From contig JAJZQR010000084.1 of NCBI GenBank assembly GCA_021806765.1, forward strand, positions 1 to 18,943: DNA of 18,943 nt. Reading direction: 5' to 3'. Shown piece by piece: positions 5,774 to 13,750 of this stretch (the stretch's first letter is position 1; every line of letters starts with the position of its first letter). Below the pieces are notes generated by a model, which had not been told where the DNA came from, did no database searches, and was given only the letters and a program-made list of their open reading frames with translations. The stretch comes from Chloroflexota bacterium (GTDB lineage: Bacteria; Chloroflexota; UBA6077). A program made the position numbers and the translations under genes.

Positions 5774-6799
5774 ATGCTCGGTCACGATCACCATCACGGG
5801 GACACGCATACCCACGACCACGATCACCACGGGCCGGCCCACGGCCATACCCATGGTCCCGTCGATCCAACAATCCTCACCAGCGAGCGCGGGATCTGGG
5901 CCACCAAGTGGTCGCTGGCGGGGTTGGCCGTCACCGCCCTTCTCCAACTCCTCGTGGTGTACTTCTCCGGGAGCGTGGCCCTCCTGGCGGACACCATCCA
6001 CAACTTCGGTGACGCCGCGACGGCCATCCCGTTGTGGGTGGCTTTCACCCTGGTCCAGCGCAAGCCCAGCCGGCGCTTCACCTACGGTTACGGTCGTGTG
6101 GAAGATCTGGCGGGGGTTGCCGTCGTCCTGACCATACTGGTCAGCGCCGTGGTCGCCGGCTACGAATCGGTTCAGCGTCTTCTTCACCCCCAGACCGTTC
6201 AGTACCTGTGGGCAGTTATCCTGGCCTCGATGGCCGGTTTCCTGGGCAACGAGGCCGTGGCCCTGTTTCGGATCCGGGTAGGCAAGGAGATCGGCAGCGC
6301 CGCCCTGATTGCCGACGGCTATCATGCCCGGGTGGACGGACTCGCCAGCCTGGCTGTTCTCGTTGGAGCCGTGGGCGTCTGGATGGGCTATCCCCTTGCC
6401 GACCCGCTAATTGGCCTCATCATCACCCTGCTGATCCTACGGATCGTGTGGGAATCGGGCCGCGTCGTTTTCACCAGACTCATCGATGGGGTAGACCCTG
6501 AGGTGGTCGACCAGATCGAACGGACGATCACGCAAACCCCAGGGGTGCGCGACGTCGGCGAAGTGCGGGTGAGATGGCTCGGACATCGGCTTCACGCTGA
6601 GATAAACCTGGCCGTGGACCCGCGGCTCTCCGTCGCCGAAGGGCACGCCGTGGCCACCGAGGCGCGACACCAGCTCCTGCACAACCTGGGCTATCTCTCC
6701 AATGCCACCATCCACGTGGACCCTGCCAGCAGCTCGGGTGAGGAACACCACCGCATCGAGAACCATCTCCACGGCGGCCTGGAGCCTCACTCTCACTAG
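5774..6799 (+). CDS. Cation diffusion facilitator (CDF) metal exporter, His-rich N-terminus
   Basis: A 341-residue CDF transporter with six membrane segments, exchanging protons for divalent metal out of the cytoplasm. The two transport-site motifs are H76-N-F-G-D80 in TM2 and H184-A-R-V-D188 in TM5. HxxxD in both is the pattern of Zn-type and broad Zn/Co/Ni CDFs. The first 27 residues contain 12 His (HDHHHGDTHTHDHDHH and more), a likely metal-capture arm, and the C-terminus is again His-rich. A cytoplasmic ferredoxin-like domain follows TM6 (about residues 245-325). It forms an operon with csoR (16-base gap), suggesting induction by the same ion. GGGG at 5760-5763 is a modest ribosome binding site, so expression may partly depend on csoR translation. 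Confidence 0.94.
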   Translation: MLGHDHHHGDTHTHDHDHHGPAHGHTHGPVDPTILTSERGIWATKWSLAGLAVTALLQLLVVYFSGSVALLADTIHNFGDAATAIPLWVAFTLVQRKPSRRFTYGYGRVEDLAGVAVVLTILVSAVVAGYESVQRLLHPQTVQYLWAVILASMAGFLGNEAVALFRIRVGKEIGSAALIADGYHARVDGLASLAVLVGAVGVWMGYPLADPLIGLIITLLILRIVWESGRVVFTRLIDGVDPEVVDQIERTITQTPGVRDVGEVRVRWLGHRLHAEINLAVDPRLSVAEGHAVATEARHQLLHNLGYLSNATIHVDPASSSGEEHHRIENHLHGGLEPHSH

Positions 6800-6902
6800 C
6801 TGCGCGTTGCCGGGCGATGTTGGGGGCACCCGAGCCCCGCGACGAGATCCCCTCCATGGGCGAAGGGCTTGTCAGCCTGCCGGCGGCTTGCCGCGGCCAC
6901 AA

Positions 6903-6936
6903 CGCAGAGGGGGCGGGGTACCCCGCCCCCTCTGCG
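6903..6936. terminator. 34-bp perfect GC palindrome, probable bidirectional terminator
   Basis: CGCAGAGGGGGCGGGG, TA and the exact complement make a 34-base perfect palindrome. It lies between the convergent CDF gene (plus) and the small Cys-rich gene (minus). No T-run follows on either side, so termination would rely on the stem alone, perhaps with Rho or as a barrier between the two transcripts. The stretch 6800-6902 before it holds nothing else that I can recognise. Confidence 0.6.
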
Positions 6937-6952
6937 CGAGAAGGCGCCTGAG

Positions 6953-7081
6953 CTACTTCTTCGGGGTTGGCTTCGCGCCACACCCGCACCCGCACGCGCT
7001 CGCGGCGGGTGCAGCCACCTCAGCCTTTGCCTTCTCGCCCCGGATCGCCGGCTTGCGGCCGGCCTCTGGCCTGGATACCAT
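6953..7081 (-). CDS. Small 42-residue Cys-rich protein (ACGCGCGA tail)
   Basis: A minus-strand frame of 42 codons: MVSRPEAGRKPAIRGEKAKA, then EVAAPAASACGCGCGAKPTP and two Lys. Three Cys alternate with Gly at residues 30, 32 and 34 in a basic, otherwise Cys-free chain. It is short enough for automatic gene callers to miss. Support for a real gene is strong: AAAGGAGG (complement of 7090-7097) lies 8 bases before the ATG, a promoter with the 20-base spacer typical of MerR control lies at 7114-7145, and a stem closes the 3' side. It follows merR on the same strand with a 60-base gap. A CxCxC cluster suits soft-metal binding, so a chaperone or buffer is plausible. No family is recognised and the function is unproven. 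Confidence 0.7.
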   Translation of the reverse strand: MVSRPEAGRKPAIRGEKAKAEVAAPAASACGCGCGAKPTPKK

Positions 7082-7113
7082 GGCTGCTGCCTCCTTTCTC
7101 AGGTGATGGCCGC

Positions 7114-7145
7114 AGCCTACAACCTGGACGGACGGGCAATGTCAA
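7114..7145 (-). promoter_or_regulatory. MerR-type promoter for the small Cys-rich gene
   Basis: On the minus strand TTGACA (7145-7140) is followed after 20 bases by TAGGCT (7119-7114). The overlong spacer is the mark of MerR-activated promoters. It resembles the spacer of the merR promoter at 7616-7647, with TT-CCC near the start and an A-G-TG pattern near the end in both. The dyad is weaker here. The -35 overlaps the merR stop codon. Confidence 0.55.
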
Positions 7146-7591
7146 GAGGTAGCGACAACTTCTTTCGGATCCACCGGCAGGCATGCGCAGGCCGGCGAGA
7201 GGGGTGAGAGACCGACCTCCTCCCTGCTATGGTCCGACTTAAGGGTGCCAAGGCGCTCCTCCAGCGACCGCTGCAACTCAGTTAGGTCGTCGATCTGTTG
7301 CCGGCACTCCTGGATCTTCCTGGTGAGCAACTCCTCCAGCTCCCTCTGAAGGTGGCAGCAGCCCCTTGGTGCCCCTTGGACAAGTTCTCGGATCTCATGA
7401 AGACTGAGGCCGAGGAGTTTAGCTCTGCGGATGAAGAGGAGACGGTCTATCGCCCGGGCATCGTAGAGGCGGTAGCTGTTGTCAGCCCGAGGAGCCGGGT
7501 CGAGCAGCCCCAGATCTTCATAGTACCGGACTGCCTTCGCGGTGGTACCTGCCCTCCTCGCAAGCTGTCCGACGGTCAGCGACCTGGCCAC
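7142..7591 (-). CDS. MerR-family metalloregulator (ZntR/CadR-like)
   Basis: A MerR-family activator of 149 residues from the GTG at 7591. The winged helix-turn-helix opens with LTVGQLARRAGTTAKAVRYYEDLGLL, then YRLYDARAIDRLLFI, then a coiled dimerisation helix (about 80-118). Cys78-Cys79-His80 sits at the start of that helix, where ZntR and CadR have their first metal Cys. C135-A-C137 (SPACACLP) supplies the C-terminal loop ligands. This pattern suits Zn, Cd or Pb. The frame stays open to a GTG at 7624, but that codon lies upstream of the -10 element (7621-7616), so translation must start later. GTG 7591 has AAGGGGG 8 bases upstream and matches the usual MerR N-terminus. It probably activates itself and the small Cys-rich gene. 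Confidence 0.88.
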   Translation of the reverse strand: MARSLTVGQLARRAGTTAKAVRYYEDLGLLDPAPRADNSYRLYDARAIDRLLFIRRAKLLGLSLHEIRELVQGAPRGCCHLQRELEELLTRKIQECRQQIDDLTELQRSLEERLGTLKSDHSREEVGLSPLSPACACLPVDPKEVVATS

Positions 7592-7615
7592 GTTCTTCAC
7601 CCCCTTTCCCGGGCC

Positions 7616-7647
7616 ATAGTACACCTTCCTCCTAAGGGTAAGGTCAA
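7616..7647 (-). promoter_or_regulatory. MerR-type promoter with dyad operator for merR
   Basis: On the minus strand TTGACC (7647-7642), a 20-base spacer and TACTAT (7621-7616). A 22-base dyad with ACCTT and AAGGT arms (7644-7623) fills the spacer. The layout and even the TTGACCTT-CCC...GGAAGGT sequence closely resemble the E. coli copA promoter bound by CueR and other MerR targets. It indicates autoregulation. Confidence 0.85.
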
Positions 7648-7686
7648 GTACCGCGAAGAGGGAGCCTGGGGTTCCGGTGCAGATCC

Positions 7687-8296
7687 TCAGTCTTCGGAGT
7701 TAGGCGGCAGCAGCTTCTTCGCCATGGCGGTGAAGGCAAGAGCCGCTGTGGTGGGACGAACGTCTTTTCTGGAGATCATGGCGATCTCCCTCTCCAGCCG
7801 TAACTCCTTAACAGGAAGGGCTTTCAGAAGACCGAGGCGTATCTCCATCTCCACGCTGTACCCTGAGACGGCTGCGACCCCCATGCCTGCCATCACACCC
7901 CGCTTCACTGCCTCGCAACCGGCGAGTTCCATGACACGACTGAGGTGAAGCCCGCGACGGCCAAGCTCCTCTTCCAGGACCATCCTGGTGCCGGAGCCCT
8001 GCTCGCGCAGGAGAAGACGCTCGGACCCCAACCGCTCAAAGGGAACAGAGGTTTCCGATGCGAGCGAGTGCGACGGGGGTGCCACGATCAGCAACCGGTC
8101 CCGGGCATAGGGGAGGGACTGGAGACCGGGCCGAAAGCTCACCCCACGAAGCCCAGGTCCAACTCACCAGCCAGCACCCGAGCTTCGACCTCGCGGCTGT
8201 TGGCAACCACCAGGCTCACCTCTATCTCCGAATACCGCTCCTGGAAGACGGCCTCGGCGGGCGGCAGCAGGTAGATGCCCGGGGTGCTGACGAGCC
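7687..8296 (-). pseudogene. LysR-family regulator remnant, 5'-truncated and frameshifted
   Basis: On the minus strand the effector-binding domain of a LysR-type regulator can be read across two frames. One frame gives STPGIYLLPPAEAVFQERYS through AGELDLGFVG and then meets a TGA at 8141-8139. The next frame continues SFRPGLQSLPYARDRLLIV and goes on to MELAGCEAVKRGVMAGMGVA and a normal LysR C-terminus. The join is a -1 shift at the GGGG run 8142-8145. The DNA-binding domain and linker helix are absent: recognisable homology starts near 8296, where the apt promoter begins. It is therefore most likely a decaying gene. A sequencing error could explain the shift but not the missing HTH. Confidence 0.8.
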
Positions 8297-8314
8297 GGTT
8301 AGGCAAACAGGTAG

Positions 8315-8344
8315 TTGGATTCCACCAATCTTGTGGTAGAATCC
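8315..8344 (+). promoter_or_regulatory. apt promoter overlapped by an inverted repeat
   Basis: TTGGAT (8315-8320), a 16-base spacer and TAGAAT (8337-8342) form a plausible sigma-70 promoter. An inverted repeat with 11-base arms and one mismatch (GGATTCCACCA at 8317-8327, TGGTAGAATCC at 8334-8344) spans from -35 to -10, so a dimeric regulator bound there would block initiation. The regulator is unknown. Confidence 0.6.
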
Positions 8345-8391
8345 CCGCCGGCCCGTGCCAAGGCGAAGGCTCGAGGAGGAGAGGAGACAGA

Positions 8392-8904
8392 ATGAAGCTC
8401 GAGGATAAGATCCGTGACGTCCAGGATTTCCCCATCAAGGGAGTCCTCTTCAAGGACATCACTACCCTGCTGAAGGACCCGGACGCCTATCACCAGGCCA
8501 TCGGTCTCATGGTCGACAGATATCGCGACGCGAAGATCGACATTGTGGTGGGTATGGAATCCCGAGGTTTCATCTTCGCCGCTCCCATGGCCTACCTGCT
8601 GGGCGCCGGCCTGGTGCCGGTCCGGAAGCTGGGCAAGCTTCCGGCGGAGACCGTGAAGTGTGAGTACTCTCTGGAGTACGGCACCAACACCCTGGAGATC
8701 CACAAGGACGCCATTCAGCCCGGACAGCGGGTGCTGGTGGTGGACGACCTGCTGGCGACCGGGGGCACTACCGTGGCTACCGTCAAGCTGGTAGAGAAGC
8801 TTGGGGGACAGGTGGCAGGAGTCGTCTTCCTGATCGAGCTGACCTTCCTGCACGGACGAGACAAGCTGAAGGGCTACAACATCTTCGCCCAGATCCAGTT
8901 CTAG
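8392..8904 (+). CDS. apt: Adenine phosphoribosyltransferase
   Basis: A 170-residue cytoplasmic type I phosphoribosyltransferase that joins adenine and PRPP to give AMP and pyrophosphate. Family length is normal. Visible motifs are IRDVQDFPIKGVLFKDIT at the N-terminus, GMESRGFIFAAPMA, RKLGKLPAETVKCEYSLEYG (flexible catalytic loop) and the PRPP-binding VLVVDDLLATGGT. The ATG at 8392 follows a purine-rich GAGGAGGAGAGGAG tract and gives the canonical N-terminus; the open frame continues upstream but would cross the promoter. Its position just before the SAM-cycle genes is meaningful: MtnP releases adenine, which Apt recovers. It has its own promoter and no clear terminator before the riboswitch promoter, so read-through into the next unit is possible. 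Confidence 0.97.
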   Translation: MKLEDKIRDVQDFPIKGVLFKDITTLLKDPDAYHQAIGLMVDRYRDAKIDIVVGMESRGFIFAAPMAYLLGAGLVPVRKLGKLPAETVKCEYSLEYGTNTLEIHKDAIQPGQRVLVVDDLLATGGTTVATVKLVEKLGGQVAGVVFLIELTFLHGRDKLKGYNIFAQIQF

Positions 8905-8929
8905 CCATCGGCAGGGATCAACATCCGCC

Positions 8930-8958
8930 TTGGCAGCCCTTGGGGGATCTGATATACT
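8930..8958 (+). promoter_or_regulatory. Promoter of the SAM riboswitch transcript
   Basis: TTGGCA (8930-8935), a 17-base spacer and TATACT (8953-8958) make a strong sigma-70 promoter. The expected transcription start, about 8965, is some 20 bases before the first riboswitch stem. Confidence 0.8.
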
Positions 8959-8982
8959 TTTCTGCGACAACTGAATAGGTGG

Positions 8983-9134
8983 TCACTCTTATCGCGAGTG
9001 GTGGAGGGACTGGCCCGATGAAGCCCGGCAACCAGCCCCGCCGCAGAAGAAGATCGGACCCCTGAAGGTCTGGTGGCGGCGTGGGCATGGTGCCAAGTCC
9101 GACAGAGCGACATTGCTCTGAGAGATGAGAGGGA
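8983..9134 (+). ncRNA. SAM-I (S-box) riboswitch
   Basis: All conserved parts of the SAM-I aptamer are present in order. P1 is CTCTTATC (8986-8993) paired with GATGAGAG (9124-9131). The kink-turn/P2 core reads GGAGGGACTGGCCCGATGAA then GCCCGGCAACC. An extended P3 is CCGCCGC paired with GCGGCG. Then come GGTGCCAAGTCC, and P4 is CAGAGC (9103-9108) with GCTCTG (9115-9120). Bound SAM stabilises P1 and favours the terminator at 9142, switching off mtnA and probably the whole mtnA-metK unit when SAM is plentiful. Confidence 0.96.
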
Positions 9135-9141
9135 ACGTGAC

Positions 9142-9171
9142 AAGGCTTCTCTCCCGTGGGGAAGCCTTTTT
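9142..9171 (+). terminator. Riboswitch-controlled intrinsic terminator
   Basis: AAGGCTTC (9142-9149) pairs with GAAGCCTT (9161-9168), with an inner CCC/GGG pairing, and a run of five T ends at 9171. The CTTCTCTCC part of the stem can also pair with the GA-rich 3' strand of riboswitch P1, giving a plausible antiterminator when SAM is absent. The following leader, 9172-9244, shows nothing else. Confidence 0.92.
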
Positions 9172-9244
9172 GTGTCCGCCGAACCCCCTCTGAATCCTCT
9201 CTCCTGAATACTGTGCAACCTACCTAGTGAGGTGTCCCACACCG

Positions 9245-10315
9245 TTGAACACCGTCGAGTGGATTGAGGGCAAGGTCAGACTGATCGATCAAACCCTGCT
9301 TCCCCTGGAGCAGCGATGGGTGGAATGCGTCACCTACGAGGAGGTGGCCGAAGCCATCCGCAGCATGAAGGTGCGAGGAGCCCCTGCCATCGGGGTCACC
9401 GCCGCCTACGGTATGGCCCTCGGGGCCGCCTCCTATCGGGGCTCGGACCCCCGGCAGTTCAGCGACCACATACGCCAGGTGGCCGAGCGACTCAGAGCCA
9501 CCCGGCCGACGGCGGTCAACCTCTTCTGGGCCATCGAGAGGATGCTCACCCTGGCACTTCAGTCGCCGGAACTGGGCATCGAAGCAACCCAGCGAGCGAT
9601 GCTGGAGGCGGCTTGTCGAATGGCAGAAGAGGACGTGCAGGCCAATCGCCGCATGGGGGCCTTTGGGGCGGAACTGCTTCCCCAGGAGGGCACCGTCCTC
9701 ACCCACTGCAACGCCGGGGCCCTGGCCACCGTGGCCTACGGAACGGCCCTGGGGGTGATCCGGGCCGCCGTCGAGAGAGGCAAGCGGATACGGGTCTTCG
9801 CCGACGAGACCCGTCCTTTCCTGCAGGGGGCGCGACTTACGGCCTGGGAACTGGTTTCCGAGGGGATACCTGTTACCCTGATCACCGACAACATGGCCGG
9901 TCACTTCATGCAGCAGGGCAAGATCGACGCCGTGGTGGTGGGGGCAGACCGGATCGCCGCCAACGGCGACGTAGCCAACAAGATCGGTACCTACTCCGTC
10001 GCCGTCCTGGCCAGGGAGAACGGCATCCCCTTCTACGTGGCGGCCCCCACCTCGACCGTGGACCTCTCCATCGCCTCCGGTGAGGAGATCGTCATCGAGG
10101 AGAGGGACCCCCGGGAGGTGCTGTACATCGCCGGCCGGCGGATCGCTCCGGAGGGGGTAGGGGTGGCCAATCCGGCCTTCGACGTGACCCCTCACCGGTA
10201 CGTGACCGCCATCATCACCGAGAACGGCGTCGCGCGGGAGCCCTTCGGGGAGGCGCTGCAACGATTGAGCGGTCAGCCATCAGCCATCAGCGGTCAGCAA
10301 AGGACTGACAGCTGA
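9245..10315 (+). CDS. mtnA: S-methyl-5-thioribose-1-phosphate isomerase
   Basis: MtnA isomerises 5-methylthioribose-1-phosphate to 5-methylthioribulose-1-phosphate in methionine salvage. Visible are [15 protein letters not shown], the catalytic Cys (C155 in [18 protein letters not shown]) and catalytic Asp (D235 in [13 protein letters not shown]), then NKIGTY and the typical NPAFDVTP near the end. I chose TTG 9245, which gives the family-like N-terminus [15 protein letters not shown] and has GAGGTG 10 bases upstream; GTG 9227 is in frame but lacks a ribosome binding site. The last 15 or so residues ([14 protein letters not shown]) are encoded by an intergenic-type repeat and are not family sequence. 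It is first in the riboswitch-controlled unit. The enzyme acts directly on the MtnP product. Confidence 0.95.
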   Translation: MNTVEWIEGKVRLIDQTLLPLEQRWVECVTYEEVAEAIRSMKVRGAPAIGVTAAYGMALGAASYRGSDPRQFSDHIRQVAERLRATRPTAVNLFWAIERMLTLALQSPELGIEATQRAMLEAACRMAEEDVQANRRMGAFGAELLPQEGTVLTHCNAGALATVAYGTALGVIRAAVERGKRIRVFADETRPFLQGARLTAWELVSEGIPVTLITDNMAGHFMQQGKIDAVVVGADRIAANGDVANKIGTYSVAVLARENGIPFYVAAPTSTVDLSIASGEEIVIEERDPREVLYIAGRRIAPEGVGVANPAFDVTPHRYVTAIITENGVAREPFGEALQRLSGQPSAISGQQRTDS

Positions 10316-10348
10316 TAGCTGACAGCTGATAGCTGATAGCTGATAGCT
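10271..10348. repeat. Bidirectional TCAGC/GCTGA repeat between mtnA and mtnP
   Basis: The left half is TCAGCCATCAGCCATCAGC-like and the right half GCTGATAGCTGATAGC-like, joined by AAAGGACTGACA. The halves are imperfect complements, so the RNA can form a long hairpin. The left part encodes the end of MtnA; the right part ends one base before the mtnP ribosome binding site GGAGGA (10350-10355). Confidence 0.85.
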
Positions 10349-10363
10349 TGGAGGAACAAAGGC

Positions 10364-11170
10364 ATGGACCAACCTGTGGCAGAGATTGGCATCTTCGGAG
10401 GGTCTGGCTTCTACCAACTGCTGGAGAACGTCGAGGAGAGGGTCATCAACACCCCCTACGGCGCTCCCAGTGATAAGATCGCCCTGGGCGAGGTGGACGG
10501 CCGCAAGGTGGCCTTCCTGCCCCGACACGGCCACGGCCACAAGTACCCGGCCCACGCCATCAACTACAGGGCCAACCTGTGGGCCATGAAGTCGCTGGGG
10601 GTCAGCCGCATCATCGCCCCATCGGCCGTCGGCAGCCTGCAGCCACACGTCAAGCCCGGCGACTTCGTCATCTGCGACCAGTTCGTCGATAGAACCACAG
10701 GCCGCAAGGACACCTTCTACGATGGCCCGGTATCCATCCACATCAGCACGGCCGACCCCTTCTGCCCGGAACTGCGGGATCTGGCCATCAAAGCCGGACA
10801 GGGTCTGGGCAACACCATCCACCCCAGGGGAACGGCCGTGGTGATCCAGGGGCCACGCTTCAGTACCCGGGCCGAGAGCAGGTGGTTCAGCGGCATGGGG
10901 TGGGAGGTCATCAATATGACCCAGTACCCCGAAGTTGCGCTAGCCAGGGAGCTGGAGATGTGCTACGTCAACATCTCCCTGATTACCGACTACGACGTGG
11001 GACTGGAGGGAGCAGGGATCGAACCGGTGACTGCCGAGGAGGTGATGAGGGTCTTCGGCGACAACAACCGAAAGGTGAGGGAGCTGATCTTCAAGCTGAT
11101 CCCGATGATCCCAACCGAGCGGGAACAGTGCAGCTGCGGGTCAGCCCTCCAGAACGCGGTGATTTCGTAG
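10364..11170 (+). CDS. mtnP: S-methyl-5'-thioadenosine phosphorylase
   Basis: A 268-residue cytoplasmic nucleoside phosphorylase. It cleaves methylthioadenosine with phosphate to adenine and 5-methylthioribose-1-phosphate, the substrate of MtnA; the adenine goes to Apt. Motifs in order: GIFGGSGFY, PRHGHGHKYPAHAINYRANLW, IAPSAVGSL, GPRFSTRAES, then NMTQYPEVALARE and ITDYDVG. The Asp residues of TDYD fit a 6-aminopurine (MTA-type) enzyme over a 6-oxopurine PNP. A CSC motif near the C-terminus (C256, C258) resembles the CXC motif known in the thermophilic Sulfolobus MTAP II. The start has GGAGGA 8 bases upstream. The gap to the next gene (11171-11297) holds no clear element beyond a purine-rich stretch. 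Confidence 0.96.
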   Translation: MDQPVAEIGIFGGSGFYQLLENVEERVINTPYGAPSDKIALGEVDGRKVAFLPRHGHGHKYPAHAINYRANLWAMKSLGVSRIIAPSAVGSLQPHVKPGDFVICDQFVDRTTGRKDTFYDGPVSIHISTADPFCPELRDLAIKAGQGLGNTIHPRGTAVVIQGPRFSTRAESRWFSGMGWEVINMTQYPEVALARELEMCYVNISLITDYDVGLEGAGIEPVTAEEVMRVFGDNNRKVRELIFKLIPMIPTEREQCSCGSALQNAVIS

Positions 11171-11297
11171 CCTTCAGCCACCCGGCGCAGGGCAGATGGA
11201 TACAAGGGTCGGAAATCGGGAGGAAAGGACCAGCTGACAGTGAAGCTGCCCCAGCCCCATGTTCCCACCCACAAGCAAAGCAACAGGCGGTGATAAC

Positions 11298-12323
11298 TTG
11301 AGCTTGATGGTAGTGGGCAGTGTAGCCCTGGACACGGTAGAGACCCCCTTCGGCAAGGTGGAGGAGGTCCTGGGAGGCACGGCCTCCAACTTCTCCTTCG
11401 CGGCCCGCCACTATTCCGACGTGAGGATCGTCGGCATCGTCGGCCAGGACTTCCCGAAGGAGTACTGGGAACTGTTCAGGGCCCGCGGTGTCGACGTGGC
11501 CGGCCTCCAGTCGGTGCCGGGCAAGACCTTCCGCTGGGCGGCCCGCTACGACTTCGATCTGAACACGGCCCACACCCTGGACACCCAGCTGAACGTCTTC
11601 GCGGACTTCCACCCCATCCTGCCCACCGACTATCGGGCCAGTGACCTGGTGTTCCTGGGCAACATCGATCCCATCCTCCAGATGGAGGTGCTGTCCCAGG
11701 TGACCTCGCCCCGGCTGACCGTCCTCGACTCCATGAACTATTGGATCGAGCGGAAGAGGGATGATCTAACCCGAGTCATCCAGCAGGTAGACATCGTCCT
11801 CCTGAACGAAGCCGAGGTTCGCCAGTACGCCCAGAGCTACAACCTGCTGGCAGCGGCTCGCACCATCCTGGCCCTGGGCCCAAAGGCCATCATCATCAAG
11901 AAGGGCGAGTACGGGGCGCTGATGATCTCTCGGGACGAGGAAGAGGAGATCTTTATCGCGCCGGCCTACCCCCTCGAGATCGTGAAGGACCCCACCGGAG
12001 CGGGCGACTCCTTCGCTGGCGGCTTCCTGGGGTATCTGGCCAGCACCGGCGACTTCAGCGCCGCGGGCATCCGCAGGGCGATGGCCCGCGGCAGCGTCAT
12101 CGCATCCTTCACGGTGGAAGATTTCAGCGTCAAACGGCTCCTGTCGGTCACTCAGGAGGAGATCGAGGAGCGGTATCAGCAGTTCCAGCGGCTCACCTTC
12201 TTCGAGCATAGCTGCAGGTACGCCGACGAGTGCCAGCGACTGGAGTTTGCGTGGGCAACCGACGGTAGAAGTCCGGTCCTGAATGCCCGAGTCGAGACGG
12301 AGGCACTCAACCCGGCCCTTTAG
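11298..12323 (+). CDS. PfkB-family kinase, candidate adenosine kinase
   Basis: A 341-residue ribokinase-fold kinase. The N-terminus MVVGSVALDTVETPFG and the GGTASNFSFAARHY segment form the substrate site. NEAEVRQYA and IIKKGEYGALM follow. DPTGAGDSFAGGFLGYL carries the anion hole and catalytic base D237. I chose TTG 11298, which follows AGGCGGTGA and gives the family-like start MSLMVVGSVALD; ATG 11307 is possible. The substrate cannot be read from sequence. The neighbours, mtnP before and ahcY after, suggest adenosine phosphorylation to AMP, which would pull the SAH hydrolase reaction forward. MTR kinase activity is unnecessary because MtnP already yields MTR-1-P. Cysteines near the C-terminus (HSCRYADEC) are a further oddity. 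Confidence 0.85.
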   Translation: MSLMVVGSVALDTVETPFGKVEEVLGGTASNFSFAARHYSDVRIVGIVGQDFPKEYWELFRARGVDVAGLQSVPGKTFRWAARYDFDLNTAHTLDTQLNVFADFHPILPTDYRASDLVFLGNIDPILQMEVLSQVTSPRLTVLDSMNYWIERKRDDLTRVIQQVDIVLLNEAEVRQYAQSYNLLAAARTILALGPKAIIIKKGEYGALMISRDEEEEIFIAPAYPLEIVKDPTGAGDSFAGGFLGYLASTGDFSAAGIRRAMARGSVIASFTVEDFSVKRLLSVTQEEIEERYQQFQRLTFFEHSCRYADECQRLEFAWATDGRSPVLNARVETEALNPAL

Positions 12324-12385
12324 GGCAGTAAGCAAGACCAGTTACGAATGCCCGCAGCGGAACGTTGTAGCCAACAGCTCAATGA

Positions 12386-13675
<1,290 letters not shown>

Positions 13676-13678
13676 GTT

Positions 13679-13732
13679 AGCCATCAGCAGTCAGCCAGAA
13701 GCTGATAGCTGAAGGCTGATCGCTGATCGCTA
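13679..13732. repeat. Bidirectional TCAGC/GCTGA repeat between ahcY and metK
   Basis: CCATCAGCAGTCAGCC on the left and GCTGATAGCTGAAGGCTGAT on the right are imperfect complements, a shorter relative of 10271-10348. It fills the intergenic gap from just past the ahcY stop to just before the metK ribosome binding site GAGAGGAG (13735-13742). Confidence 0.8.
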
Positions 13733-13750
13733 GTTGAGAGGAGCAAGAAA

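Noticed and set aside
5439..6131. Alternative plus-strand frame across csoR and the start of the CDF gene
   Set aside because: It overlaps two well-supported genes in another frame and its product is Arg/Pro/Ser/Thr-rich shadow sequence without a domain.
6903..6936. Perfect GC palindrome as an attachment site or replication origin
   Set aside because: It lies between two convergent genes with no integrase, DnaA boxes or AT-rich region nearby; a bidirectional terminator is simpler.
8139..8462. A separate intact small gene upstream of the LysR domain on the minus strand
   Set aside because: Its N-terminal part reads across the apt promoter and leader with no family sequence. Only the last 50 or so residues match a LysR effector domain, so it is part of the broken gene.
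9227..9247. GTG 9227 as the mtnA start
   Set aside because: It has no ribosome binding site and adds six residues unlike MtnA. TTG 9245 is better placed behind GAGGTG, though the GTG cannot be excluded.
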